Assembly: GCA_964403885.1 (NCBI GenBank)
Contig: CAYOHY010000007.1
Coordinates: forward strand, 8,404-72,403
Direction of reading: 5' to 3'
Length of the DNA stretch: 64,000 nucleotides
Source of the DNA: CAYOHY01 sp964403885
Lineage (GTDB): Bacteria > Actinomycetota > Coriobacteriia > Anaerosomatales > PHET01
Shown here: in pieces, positions 17,179 through 25,853 of the stretch
Position numbering within the stretch: position 1 is the stretch's first letter
How the letters are laid out: each line of letters starts with the position of its first letter
Translations under genes and position numbers: made by a program
Notes under the pieces: generated by a model
Seen by the model: the letters and a program-made list of their open reading frames with translations, nothing else
Database searches by the model: none
Told to the model about the DNA's origin: nothing

Positions 17179-18342
17179 CTACCGAGACTGACGCGAACCC
17201 CACTCGGCGATACGTCGCGCGCCCTCTTCCAGGCGCTCCATCGACGTCGCGTAGCTGAAGCGCAAGAAGCCCTCGCCACCCGGACCAAAGTCGACGCCGG
17301 GCGCGCAGGCGACCCCGGCCTCTTCGAGCATCCTGCGACACAGGTCGAGCGAGTCACTCCCCCACGCCGAGGCATCGGCGAAGACATAGAACGCCCCGCA
17401 TGGCTCGCAGTCGATCCTGAGCCCCGCCTCGCGCAAAGCCGGGACCAGGAAACGGCGGCGCTCGTCGTAGAGCTCACGCATGCGGGTCACGTCGGGTCCC
17501 GCCTGTGTGAGCGCGACCACGCCGGCCTGCTGCACGAAGGCGTTCGCGGCGAGGAAGAAGTTCTGCTGGATCTTCTCGGCGGGGCGCACGAACTCTCGCG
17601 GCGCGATGAGATAGCCCAGTCGCCACCCGGTCATGGCGTACGCCTTGGAGAAGCCGTTGAGCACGAAGGCGCGATCCGTGTACTCGAGGATGGTGTGGTC
17701 GGGCCCACAGAAGTTCAGTCCGTGATAGATCTCGTCACTGGCGATGTAGACGCCGGTCTCCTCGGCGAGCTGAGCGAGCGCCTTCATGTCGTCGGGTGAG
17801 AGCACGTGGCCCGTGGGATTGCTAGGCGAGGTGATCATGATGGCGCGAGTGCGCGGGCCGATGGCGGCGCGCAACTCGTCGAGCCGGTAGCGGAAGCCCT
17901 CGTCGGCGTGGGTCCGGATGAGCTTGGGGACGCCGCCCAGGAACGACACGTAGTTGGGGTAGGCCGGGTAGCACGGGTCCGGCATGACGACCTCGTCGCC
18001 CGGGTCGAGCAGGGCGCCGAAGAGCAGCAGCATGGCCGGCGAGGTGCCCTGGGTGACCACGATGTCGTCCGGGTCGACCGAGACGCCGTAGGTGGCGCCG
18101 TAGTGCGCCGTGATGGCATCGCGCAGGTCGGGCAGGCCGAGCGACTGGGTGTAGTGCGTGCTGCCGTCCTGCATCGCGGTCTCGGCCGCACGCGTGATCA
18201 CGTCCGGCGTGGGGAAATCAGGGTCACCGATCTCGAGCCGAACGATGTCTCGGCCTTGAGACTCGAGCTCCTTGGCGCGGGCGACGACATCCATGACGAC
18301 GAACGGCCGGATGGCCTGGGCGCGTGCGGAGACCGGGGTCAC
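17179..18342 (-). CDS. PLP-dependent class I/II aminotransferase
   Basis: 387 residues, full length for the aspartate-aminotransferase fold type I. Visible motifs are IGDPDFPTPD, GLPDLRDAI, ITSPSNPTGHV, SDEIYHGL, and the PLP lysine in NGFSKAYAMTGWRLGYL. It moves an amino group between an amino acid and a keto acid in the cytoplasm; the substrate cannot be read. The GTG start overlaps the radical SAM gene stop (GTGA), so it is translationally coupled to the two upstream radical-SAM-type genes and may act in the same pathway. Confidence 0.93.
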   Translation of the reverse strand: MTPVSARAQAIRPFVVMDVVARAKELESQGRDIVRLEIGDPDFPTPDVITRAAETAMQDGSTHYTQSLGLPDLRDAITAHYGATYGVSVDPDDIVVTQGTSPAMLLLFGALLDPGDEVVMPDPCYPAYPNYVSFLGGVPKLIRTHADEGFRYRLDELRAAIGPRTRAIMITSPSNPTGHVLSPDDMKALAQLAEETGVYIASDEIYHGLNFCGPDHTILEYTDRAFVLNGFSKAYAMTGWRLGYLIAPREFVRPAEKIQQNFFLAANAFVQQAGVVALTQAGPDVTRMRELYDERRRFLVPALREAGLRIDCEPCGAFYVFADASAWGSDSLDLCRRMLEEAGVACAPGVDFGPGGEGFLRFSYATSMERLEEGARRIAEWGSRQSR

Positions 18343-19622
18343 GAGGGATCCTTTCGTGGGAGACGTGCACGATAGACGGCGGAAGCGGCGTTGCCCAACG
18401 TCTCGAGGCGCCGCAGGTCTGCGAATGCGATGTCGCGGGTCTGGATGAGCTCGTGCGGCGGCAGAGGGTCGAAGGTCAAGCCGAGCTCACCGGCGCGCTC
18501 CCACAGATCCGTGCCGGGCAGCACATGGAGGGTGGACAGCTGTACCTTGCCCGGGTCGGCGTCGAACGCGAAGTCCATGCCCTGCAGCACGCTGTCGACG
18601 GTGTCGCCGGGAAGTCCCACGATGAGGTCGCACTCGACCGATATGCCCGCGCGTCTGCATGCTTCGACGCCGGCACGGAAGCGCTCCGGATCGAACTCGC
18701 GGCGGCACGTGGCCAGTGCGGCCGCCCCCACGGACTGCGGACCCGTCTCGACGCTCACCACGCCGGCGCGCACCAGGTGGGCGGCCTGCTCGTCGTCAAC
18801 GCGCTCGATGTCGACCTCGATCGTGTGTAGCCGGACCCCGCGGGCCGCCCAGGGCTCGAGGATGTCGGCGAGGCGTGCCAGGCGATCAGGCGTGAGGTTG
18901 AACACCGGGTCGATGAAGCTGAAGGCGCGCATGCCGGGCGTCGAGGCGACCGCTTCGATGTCAGCGGCGATGCGCTCCCATGAGAACGAACGGATCCGCG
19001 TGGAGCCCTTGCCCTCATAGCAGTATCCGCATCGGTGAGGGCACCCGCGGTAGGTCTCGACATAGGCGGAGCCGTCGGTCGCGTGCGTCGCACCCTGGAA
19101 CGGCGATGGCAGTGTGTCAAGGTCGGCGATCGGCTCGAGCAGCGGGCCGTCCACGATGCGATCGCCGTCGCGGGCGGTCACCCCCGGCACCGCGCACGGG
19201 TCCCCGCCGCGACTCAGCGCGTGGACCAGCTCGCGGAAGGCGATCTCGCCCTCACCGGTCACCACGGCGTCGAGCCACGGCTGGGCACCCAAAACATCAC
19301 GAGCGATGGGACCGACCTCCGGGCCACCCACCACGACGTAGGTCTGGGGGTTGGCGAGCTTCACGATGCGGGCGATCTCGTACACGCGCGTGGCGGTCCA
19401 ACACAACACCGGCAGCGCGAGCACATCGGGGCGCGGGTCGAGCGCAAGGATGCGGTGGGCGACCCACCACGGATCGGTGCGCGTGTCGAACTCGGCCCCA
19501 AGGACGGCCACACGATCGAGGCGAGGGTCAGCGAGAAGCGATGCGCGCAAGTACTGCATCGCGAGCGAGCGATAGCCCGGCGAGCTCACGCCGGCCAGGT
19601 AGACGCCCAGACGATCACCCAT
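18339..19622 (-). CDS. B12-binding-domain radical SAM protein
   Basis: 427 residues. The N-terminal 150 residues form a cobalamin-binding-type Rossmann domain (VGGPEVGPIARDVLG, AVVTGEGEIAFRELV). The radical SAM core follows, with the cluster motif RGCPHRCGYCYEGKG (Cys-x3-Cys-x2-Cys), SFIDPVFN and ECDLIVGLPGDT. Relatives of the BchE/P-methylase group do methylations or ring formations with cobalamin and SAM. The product is unknown. The ATG at 19622 overlaps the end of the upstream radical-SAM-like gene by eight bases; its stop overlaps the aminotransferase start. These three genes form a compact operon. Confidence 0.87.
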   Translation of the reverse strand: MGDRLGVYLAGVSSPGYRSLAMQYLRASLLADPRLDRVAVLGAEFDTRTDPWWVAHRILALDPRPDVLALPVLCWTATRVYEIARIVKLANPQTYVVVGGPEVGPIARDVLGAQPWLDAVVTGEGEIAFRELVHALSRGGDPCAVPGVTARDGDRIVDGPLLEPIADLDTLPSPFQGATHATDGSAYVETYRGCPHRCGYCYEGKGSTRIRSFSWERIAADIEAVASTPGMRAFSFIDPVFNLTPDRLARLADILEPWAARGVRLHTIEVDIERVDDEQAAHLVRAGVVSVETGPQSVGAAALATCRREFDPERFRAGVEACRRAGISVECDLIVGLPGDTVDSVLQGMDFAFDADPGKVQLSTLHVLPGTDLWERAGELGLTFDPLPPHELIQTRDIAFADLRRLETLGNAASAVYRARLPRKDPS

Positions 19623-20322
19623 CCACAGCCACCGTCCTCCAAGGCGCTGTGAGCTGGAGCGGCGACGCGCCGGCAACGCGACCGGTCACGAATCCATGCA
19701 GCCCGTTGACCGTGGCGGTCTCAAGCGCGACAAGCGCGGCTTCGCGGGCCGCAGGCGCATCGGACGTCACATCGAGCCTTGCCGCGACCGCGCCCAGCTC
19801 GGCGAGCACCGCGACGGCTGCAGCTGCGTGCGCTGCCGTGTGCGCGCAGATCGGCACTATGCCCGTGATCGCCACGGACTCGCCCGACGACTCCGCGTAC
19901 GCGCGAAACGCCGCGATCCCGTTGCGCGCCGCGTCGAACAGGCCGGGAGCCCCGGTCAGCGAGTCGTGGACAGACGCCGTCCCGGCAAGCAGCACGAGTT
20001 CGATGTGTCGCACCCCCGCGCCAAACGCGCCGGCAGCGTTCCCGCCCACGCCCAAAGCGCCGCCATCCGTGCGCAGACGTATGCGCTGCGCACCGGAGTC
20101 GACCGCCCCACCGATGAGCGCGGGGAGCTCCGGATGGGCGAACGGCTCGAACCCGACGAACCCCACGTTGAGTCCGCTAGACCAAACCGAGTCTGCACGC
20201 GCCGCCTGAAGGTCAGCGAGGACCGCGTGCGACGGACGCGCATCGCGCTGAGCGCCGCCGGGACAACGTGAACAGCGCGCCACTCCCCCGGTGCCTATGG
20301 GTACTTCGAGAAACGACAGCAC
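19615..20322 (-). CDS. Radical-SAM-like barrel protein lacking the Fe-S cluster motif
   Basis: 235 residues. The body follows the radical SAM pattern: VGFVGFEPFAHPELPALI (the GGEP region), IRLRTDGGAL (the TNG region), VRHIELVLLAGTASVHDSLTG and LFDAARNGIAAFRAY. The cluster-binding stretch is reduced to ARCSRCPGG, a CxxC in place of Cys-x3-Cys-x2-Cys. It therefore probably cannot hold the usual SAM-cleaving cluster. It could be a substrate-binding or peptide-handling partner of the next gene, a true radical SAM protein whose start it overlaps. The start is GTG at 20322 with AAGGGG seven bases upstream; 36 bases separate it from the phosphatase gene. Confidence 0.6.
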   Translation of the reverse strand: MLSFLEVPIGTGGVARCSRCPGGAQRDARPSHAVLADLQAARADSVWSSGLNVGFVGFEPFAHPELPALIGGAVDSGAQRIRLRTDGGALGVGGNAAGAFGAGVRHIELVLLAGTASVHDSLTGAPGLFDAARNGIAAFRAYAESSGESVAITGIVPICAHTAAHAAAAVAVLAELGAVAARLDVTSDAPAAREAALVALETATVNGLHGFVTGRVAGASPLQLTAPWRTVAVDG

Positions 20323-20358
20323 GGACCCACCCCTTCCTCGACCCAGTCTAGCAACAGG

Positions 20359-22479
20359 TCAGGGCAGACGCAGGGCGACAACCGCGATGTCGTCGGTGAG
20401 CAGGCCCTCGGTGAATGCCAGCACGTGCCCGAGGAGACGTGCCGGCAGCTCGTCGACGTCCGCGTCGGGGCACTGTCCGAGAAAGTCGATGAGGCGCTCA
20501 TCGCCAAAGAACTCGCCGCTCGACCGACGCGCCTCGGTGATACCGTCGGTGACCAAGACGACGCGATCGCCCGGCGACAGCGTGAGCGACTCCTCGGTGA
20601 ACTCCAGATCGGGGAAGGCGCCTATGACCGGCGACCCGCATGAGGGGCGCTCGATGGACCCATCGGCGCGCACGAGCACCATCGCAGGGTGCCCGGCGCA
20701 GGTGTAGGCCACCGAGCCTGAGTCCGGCTCGATCACGAGCAGCAGGACGCTGGCGAACTCCGGGAGCTTCGCGGCGGCGGAGAGTACCTTGTTGGCCCGC
20801 TCGACGATGAGCGCCGGAGAGGTGTCGACGTAGGCGAACGCCCGCACGGTGTGCTTGACGAGCGCTGTGAGAACAGCGGCGTCGAGCCCCTTGCCCGACA
20901 CGTCTCCGATGAGCACGCCCACGCGTCCGTCTGTCATGGGCACGACATCGTAGAAGTCGCCACCCACGCGCGTGCTCAGCGTCGCCGAGCGATAGAGGAA
21001 GCCTATCTCGAGCCCCGACGCGCTCGAGTCCACGCGCAGCATGGACTCCTGGAGCGTCTCGGCGATGCGGTGCTCTGACTCGTACTCGCGGGCGCTCGTG
21101 TACGCCAGCGAGAGCGATGACGACAGCCGGCGGATGAAGCCGAGAGCGGGCTCGTCGTAGCCCGGCGCCACACCGCGGCGCCCGAACACGAGGGCTCCGA
21201 ACCAGGCACCTGCCACGACCACCGGCACGACGACCGCCTCGTCACATCCGATCCCGTCGAGCAGCCACTCCCCCGTCCCGGCAGATCGCGACACCTGGAC
21301 CACCGGAAGGCTGCCGTGAACGTCTGGCACACGATCGGGATGACCGGGCAGGGTGAGCGCTGTCACCTCGGTTCCCATGGCGTGCAGCACCTCGAAACGG
21401 TCACCCTGGTAGTCGCCGATGACGGCGACGTGTGAGTCGAGGGCCTCCGCAGCGATCTCGAGCACGGCAGGCAACGCCGAGTCGAGCTCATGTGTCGCAG
21501 CAAGGAGAGATGACGCTTCCGACAGCGCCGCATCGAGACGCCGCGCACGCGCCGTCGCCTCGAACCGCTGGGCACCGGCTATGGCGCTCATGATGCGGTC
21601 GGCGGCCACTTGCAGCATCAGAAGCTCGCCCTCCGAGGAGAGCCGGTCGTGGGTCCACGCACACTCCAACACGCCGAAGAGATCGCCCTCGAAGTACAGC
21701 GGGACCCCCACCATGGCCCTCAGCCCGAAGTGCGCGTGGAATGGGATCGTCGTCGGCTGCTCGGTGACATCGGAGACGGCCAGCGGTTCGCCGGCGGCAG
21801 CCACCATCGACGCGAAGCCCTCATCGAGCCCCATGACGAAGTCGGCGAGGTCCGCATCGGTCCCACCGCACCATGCGGCCATGCGCCACCGCGTGGGCTC
21901 GCGCCGGAGGAACAGCACGGAGCTCGCGCCGAGAACCTCCTTCAGCGCGCCGAGCACCTCCTCGAGCAGGCCACTGACGTCGGTCCACCCGACGGTGCGG
22001 GACACGATCGTGAGCAGTCCGTCCAGCTGGCGGTTCGCGACCTCAAGATCCTCGAGAAGCGCGGACCGCTCGGCATCTCGCAATGCGCGCCCGGAGACAT
22101 CCCGCACCACCGACAAAAGGTAGTCGCGGTCGTTGATCTGGAGGCCGCGAGAGCTCACCTCAGCGACAAAGGTCGACCCGTCAGCCCGCCGGTGCGCCGT
22201 CTCGAACAAAAGGCCGTCAGAGTTCGCTGTGCGCATCTGAAGCGGGAGCAGGTCAAGGGTCTCATCAGCGCGCAGGTCGCGGATGTTCAGCGTCTCGAGC
22301 ACGGCCGCCGGGTGGCCATACGCGTTCTCGGCGGCGGCGTTGGCGAAGACGAGGCTTCCCGACGTGTCCATGAGTAGCACGATGTCACGGGCGTGCTCGG
22401 CCAACGCACGACCGATCGCCGCAGCGAACTCGGAGCGAGCGCCGATGCCCTCGCCCGTCGTACCAACCCATGCATCCAC
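20359..22479 (-). CDS. Cytoplasmic PAS/GAF-regulated SpoIIE-type serine phosphatase
   Basis: About 706 residues. A PAS domain (about 25-130, ARDIVLLMDTSGSLVFAN) is followed by two GAF domains (about 160-315 and 325-475). The SpoIIE/PP2C domain comes last, with GGDFYDVV, LIGDVSGKGLDAA, TCAGHPAMVL and LVTDGITEARR. No membrane helix is seen. It likely dephosphorylates an anti-anti-sigma protein in response to a small molecule or redox signal bound by the GAF/PAS domains. I chose the GTG at 22479 because AGGGAG lies six bases upstream; the frame is open to 22524. No STAS partner is adjacent, but the fusion protein at 1437-2219 is a candidate. Confidence 0.9.
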   Translation of the reverse strand: MDAWVGTTGEGIGARSEFAAAIGRALAEHARDIVLLMDTSGSLVFANAAAENAYGHPAAVLETLNIRDLRADETLDLLPLQMRTANSDGLLFETAHRRADGSTFVAEVSSRGLQINDRDYLLSVVRDVSGRALRDAERSALLEDLEVANRQLDGLLTIVSRTVGWTDVSGLLEEVLGALKEVLGASSVLFLRREPTRWRMAAWCGGTDADLADFVMGLDEGFASMVAAAGEPLAVSDVTEQPTTIPFHAHFGLRAMVGVPLYFEGDLFGVLECAWTHDRLSSEGELLMLQVAADRIMSAIAGAQRFEATARARRLDAALSEASSLLAATHELDSALPAVLEIAAEALDSHVAVIGDYQGDRFEVLHAMGTEVTALTLPGHPDRVPDVHGSLPVVQVSRSAGTGEWLLDGIGCDEAVVVPVVVAGAWFGALVFGRRGVAPGYDEPALGFIRRLSSSLSLAYTSAREYESEHRIAETLQESMLRVDSSASGLEIGFLYRSATLSTRVGGDFYDVVPMTDGRVGVLIGDVSGKGLDAAVLTALVKHTVRAFAYVDTSPALIVERANKVLSAAAKLPEFASVLLLVIEPDSGSVAYTCAGHPAMVLVRADGSIERPSCGSPVIGAFPDLEFTEESLTLSPGDRVVLVTDGITEARRSSGEFFGDERLIDFLGQCPDADVDELPARLLGHVLAFTEGLLTDDIAVVALRLP

Positions 22480-22583
22480 ACCGAACTCCCTGCCTCGCGC
22501 AGCTTGGACAGCAGTGTAGCGCACGCGGGTTACCGGAGTGTTGCAGACAGGCTTCGGAGCGCGGAGCCGCGACCATAACGCAA

Positions 22584-22617
22584 CAGCGGCCCCCTCCCTC
22601 TCGGGAAAGAGCCGCTG
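22584..22617 (-). terminator. Hairpin downstream of tRNA-Leu
   Basis: CAGCGGC (22584-22590) pairs with GCCGCTG (22611-22617), with a smaller CCCTCTCGGG-type pairing inside. On the minus strand it follows the tRNA end by nine bases. There is only a weak T-rich tail (TTGCGTTAT), so terminator function is plausible but not certain. Confidence 0.4.
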
Positions 22618-22625
22618 GTCAGTTC

Positions 22626-22711
22626 TGGTGTCGGAGGAGGGATTTGAACCCTCACGTCCTTGCGGACACTAGGCCCTCAACCTAGCGCGTCTGCCGTTCC
22701 GCCACTCCGAC
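22626..22711 (-). tRNA. tRNA-Leu (anticodon GAG)
   Basis: 86 bases including an encoded CCA end. The acceptor stem GTCGGAG pairs with CTCCGAC. The anticodon arm is CTAGG-TTGAGGG-CCTAG, giving anticodon GAG. A long variable arm (GTGTCCGCAAGGACGT region) marks a class II tRNA, and the T arm holds GGTTCAAATCC. It reads CUC/CUU leucine codons. It stands alone between the phosphatase gene and the peptide transporter operon. Confidence 0.95.
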
Positions 22712-22776
22712 GTATTCACTGCTATCTGTGGGACAGCGAGCGAAAGTGTAGCACCTGCTTTCGGGCTTCGCTAGCC

Positions 22777-23835
22777 CTATTTCACGCTCTTTTCGACGAC
22801 CGCGTCGAGGACGGAATCGTCGACGATCTTGGTGTCGATGGCCGACACGTCGATGGGGTACGACTTCGCGAAATGGCAGGCGGCCATGTGTCCGTCGCCC
22901 ACCGAGCACAGCTCCGGCTCCTGCTCCGCGCAGAGCGGGAACTGGGCGATGGGGCAGCGCGTGTGGAAGTGGCACCCGGTGGGAGGATCGATCGGCGAAG
23001 GCGGATCGCCCTGCAGCAGGATGCGCTGACGCTTGCGCTGCGCCTCAGGATCGGGCAGCGGCACAGCCGACAGCAGCGACTGCGTGTAGGGGTGGTGCGG
23101 ACGCTCGTACAGCCCGCGCCAGTCGCTGATCTCGACGATCTTGCCCAGGTACATGACGGCGACGTTGTCGGAGATGTGCTGGACCACCGACAGGTCATGG
23201 GCGATGAACACGTACGCGAGGCCCAGCTCATCCTGCAGCTTGTCGAGCAGGTTGAGCACCTGTGCCTGGATAGAGACGTCGAGTGCCGAGACGGGCTCGT
23301 CGCACACGATGAGCTTGGGGTCCAAAGCCAGGGCGCGGGCGATGCCGATGCGCTGGCGCTGGCCACCCGAGAACTCGTGGGGGTAGCGGCGGATGTGCTC
23401 GGGGTTGAGGCCGACGATCTCGAGCAGGTTCTTGGCCTTCGCGATCCGCTCGGCCTTGGTGCCGATGCCGTGGATGGTGAGCGGCTCGGTGATGACCTCG
23501 CCGATCGTGAAGCGCGGGTTCAGGCTCGCGTAGGGGTCCTGGAAGATGATCTGCACGTCTCGGCGGAACTGCTTGAGAGCAGCGCCCTTGAGCGACAGGA
23601 CATCCTTGCCCTCGAACGTGACCTGTCCCGAGGTGGGCTCGATCAAGCGCATGAGCGCGCGGCCGGTGGTGGACTTTCCGCAACCGGACTCACCCACGAG
23701 GCCCAGCGTCTTGCCCGAGTCGACCGAGAACGAGACCCCGTCGACCGCTTTGACACTCCCCTTCGCGCGCGAGAACGCACCCGTCTGCACAGTGAAGTAC
23801 TTCTTCAGGTCGGTGACCTCGAGAAGGTTGCTCAT
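22777..23835 (-). CDS. oppF: Peptide ABC transporter ATP-binding protein (OppF type)
   Basis: About 352 residues. Walker A GESGCGKSTTGRAL, signature FSGGQRQRIGIARAL, Walker B LIVCDEPVSALD, and the C-terminal oligopeptide-transporter extension with the cysteine pattern CHFHTRCPIAQFPLC...CHFAKSYP. It powers import of peptides together with OppD. Its ATG overlaps the OppD stop (TGATG), so translation is coupled. It is the last gene of the five-gene transporter operon, 66 bases before tRNA-Leu. Confidence 0.95.
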   Translation of the reverse strand: MSNLLEVTDLKKYFTVQTGAFSRAKGSVKAVDGVSFSVDSGKTLGLVGESGCGKSTTGRALMRLIEPTSGQVTFEGKDVLSLKGAALKQFRRDVQIIFQDPYASLNPRFTIGEVITEPLTIHGIGTKAERIAKAKNLLEIVGLNPEHIRRYPHEFSGGQRQRIGIARALALDPKLIVCDEPVSALDVSIQAQVLNLLDKLQDELGLAYVFIAHDLSVVQHISDNVAVMYLGKIVEISDWRGLYERPHHPYTQSLLSAVPLPDPEAQRKRQRILLQGDPPSPIDPPTGCHFHTRCPIAQFPLCAEQEPELCSVGDGHMAACHFAKSYPIDVSAIDTKIVDDSVLDAVVEKSVK

Positions 23836-24854
23836 CAGGCGCTCACCCCCGCACACGACAAGACGTTACGGGTGAAATCAGCCTCGCCGGCGAAGTGGCA
23901 GGCGGTGGTGTGACCTTCCTCGATGGTGCGCAACTCGGGAACCTCCGTGCGGCAGCGATCCTTGGCATACGGGCAGCGCGGGTGGAATGCGCACCCGTTG
24001 GGCCGGTTCACGAGGCTGGGCGGCTGACCCTTGATGGGGCACAGCTCGCTCTTCTCGGAGATGTCATGGCGCGGAAGCGAGTCCATCAGACCCCAGGTGT
24101 AGGGGTGCAGCGGACGGTAGAAGACCTGGTCGCACGTGCCGAACTCGACCGGCTTGCCCGCGTACATGACGAGGATCTTGTCGGCCATGTCGGCGACAAC
24201 ACCCAGGTCGTGCGTGATCATGATGATCGCGGAACCGGTGCGCTCCTGGATCTCTTGCATGAGCTCGAGGATCTGCGCCTGGATAGTCACGTCAAGAGCC
24301 GTGGTGGGCTCGTCGGCGATCAGGATGTCCGGGTCACAGGCGAGCGCCATGGCGATCATGACTCGCTGGCGCATACCGCCGGAGAACTGGTGCGGGTAGT
24401 CCTTCACACGGCTCTCGGCGTGCGGGATGCCCACGAGCTTGAGCAGCGCGACCGCGCGGTCCCACGCCTCGGCCTTGGACATGCCCTTGTGGACCATGAG
24501 CGGCTCGGCGAGCTGACGGCCGATGCGATACACGGGGTTGAGCGAGGTCATGGGGTCCTGGAAGATCATCGCGATCTCGTTGCCCCGGACCTTGCGCATC
24601 TCGTTCTCAGGCATGGTGACGAGCGAGCGGCCCTTGAACCGCACGTCGCCGCCCTCGATCTTGCCGGGGGGCATGGGGATGAGCCCCATCATGGTCAGCG
24701 CGTGCACCGACTTGCCGGAGCCCGACTCGCCCACCACGCCCAGCGTCTCGCCGCAGTCGAGGTTGTAGGTGACGCCGTCGACGGCTTTGACCACACCGTC
24801 GCGGGTGTGGAAGTACATCTTGAGGTTGTCGACCTCGAGTAGTCTGTCGCCCAT
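23835..24854 (-). CDS. oppD: Peptide ABC transporter ATP-binding protein (OppD type)
   Basis: 339 residues. Walker A GESGSGKSVHALTM, signature FSGGMRQRVMIAMAL, Walker B ILIADEPTTALD, H-loop MITHDLGVVADMAD, and the oligo_HPY tail with CAFHPRCPYAKDRC. It is the second ATPase of the heterodimer with OppF. The ATG follows the OppC stop by two bases. Confidence 0.95.
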   Translation of the reverse strand: MGDRLLEVDNLKMYFHTRDGVVKAVDGVTYNLDCGETLGVVGESGSGKSVHALTMMGLIPMPPGKIEGGDVRFKGRSLVTMPENEMRKVRGNEIAMIFQDPMTSLNPVYRIGRQLAEPLMVHKGMSKAEAWDRAVALLKLVGIPHAESRVKDYPHQFSGGMRQRVMIAMALACDPDILIADEPTTALDVTIQAQILELMQEIQERTGSAIIMITHDLGVVADMADKILVMYAGKPVEFGTCDQVFYRPLHPYTWGLMDSLPRHDISEKSELCPIKGQPPSLVNRPNGCAFHPRCPYAKDRCRTEVPELRTIEEGHTTACHFAGEADFTRNVLSCAGVSA

Positions 24855-24856
24855 CG

Positions 24857-25846
24857 CTAGTCCTTCATCTTTACGTCGAGAGCGTCACGAACACCGTCAC
24901 CCAGCAGCGTGAACGCAAGCACGGTGAGCAGGATCGCGAGGCCCGGCCACAGCACGAGCCAAGGCTCGGTGGTCAGGAACGCGCGGCCGTCGTCGATCAT
25001 GCGGCCCCACGAGATGGACGGCGGCTGCACGCCCAGACCGAGGAACGACAGCGCCGCCTCGGTGAGGATCGCGCCACCGATCGACATGGTGGCGTAGACG
25101 ACGATGGGCGCCACGGCGTTGGGGCCGATGTGGCGGAACATGAGACGGAAGTGGCTCGCGCCCAGAGCGCGACCGGCGTCCACGTAGTCGTTCTCCTTGA
25201 CGGAGAGCACCGAGCTACGGAACAGACGGGCGAACGTAGGCCAGCCGAGAAGACCGATGGCCATGATCACCGGCCCTACGCCGCGCTGGTCCGGTGGCAC
25301 AACCGCGAGGATGAGGATCGCGAACAGGATGTAGGGAAACGCGAGGAAGATGTCGGTGAAGCGCATGACGAACGCGTCGATCGTGCGACCGAAGTAGCCC
25401 GACACCGCACCCAAGGCGAGTCCGACGATCACGGAGATGAACACCGCGACGATACCGACGGTGAGCGAGATGCGCGCGCCGTAGACCACGCGGCCGAAGA
25501 TGTCGCGGCCAAGGTCGTCGGTGCCCATGGGATGACCCGGCGACGGCGGCAGCAGGCGCTGCGTGGCGGCCTTCTGCGTGTCGATCGTGGTGGGGTCTCC
25601 GAAGTTCTGCGGCACCCACAGGTCTGCAGTGATGGCCATGACCATCACGACGAGGATCCACGTGAGCGCGATGAGCGCCATCTTGTTGCGGCGCAGGCGA
25701 TACCACGCGTCGCCCCACAACGTACGGGTCTCGTGAGAGATGTGTGCGGTCTCCTCGATAAGAGGAGAGCCTGAAACGACATTCGCGTGATAGTCGCTGA
25801 CGCCTTCGTCCTGATGATCCTTCAGGGGAGTCTTCTGGTCAGTCAC
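24857..25846 (-). CDS. oppC: Peptide ABC transporter permease (OppC/DppC type)
   Basis: 329 residues, with a cytoplasmic N-terminus of about 50 residues followed by one helix, then the five-helix permease core. The BPD coupling motif is GRALGASHFRLMFRHIGPNAVAP. The periplasmic entry QRLLPPSPGHPMGTDDLGRDIF is typical of OppC/DppC. The start is GTG at 25846, eight bases after the OppB stop. It forms the channel with OppB. Confidence 0.95.
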   Translation of the reverse strand: MTDQKTPLKDHQDEGVSDYHANVVSGSPLIEETAHISHETRTLWGDAWYRLRRNKMALIALTWILVVMVMAITADLWVPQNFGDPTTIDTQKAATQRLLPPSPGHPMGTDDLGRDIFGRVVYGARISLTVGIVAVFISVIVGLALGAVSGYFGRTIDAFVMRFTDIFLAFPYILFAILILAVVPPDQRGVGPVIMAIGLLGWPTFARLFRSSVLSVKENDYVDAGRALGASHFRLMFRHIGPNAVAPIVVYATMSIGGAILTEAALSFLGLGVQPPSISWGRMIDDGRAFLTTEPWLVLWPGLAILLTVLAFTLLGDGVRDALDVKMKD

Positions 25847-25853
25847 GGTTCAC

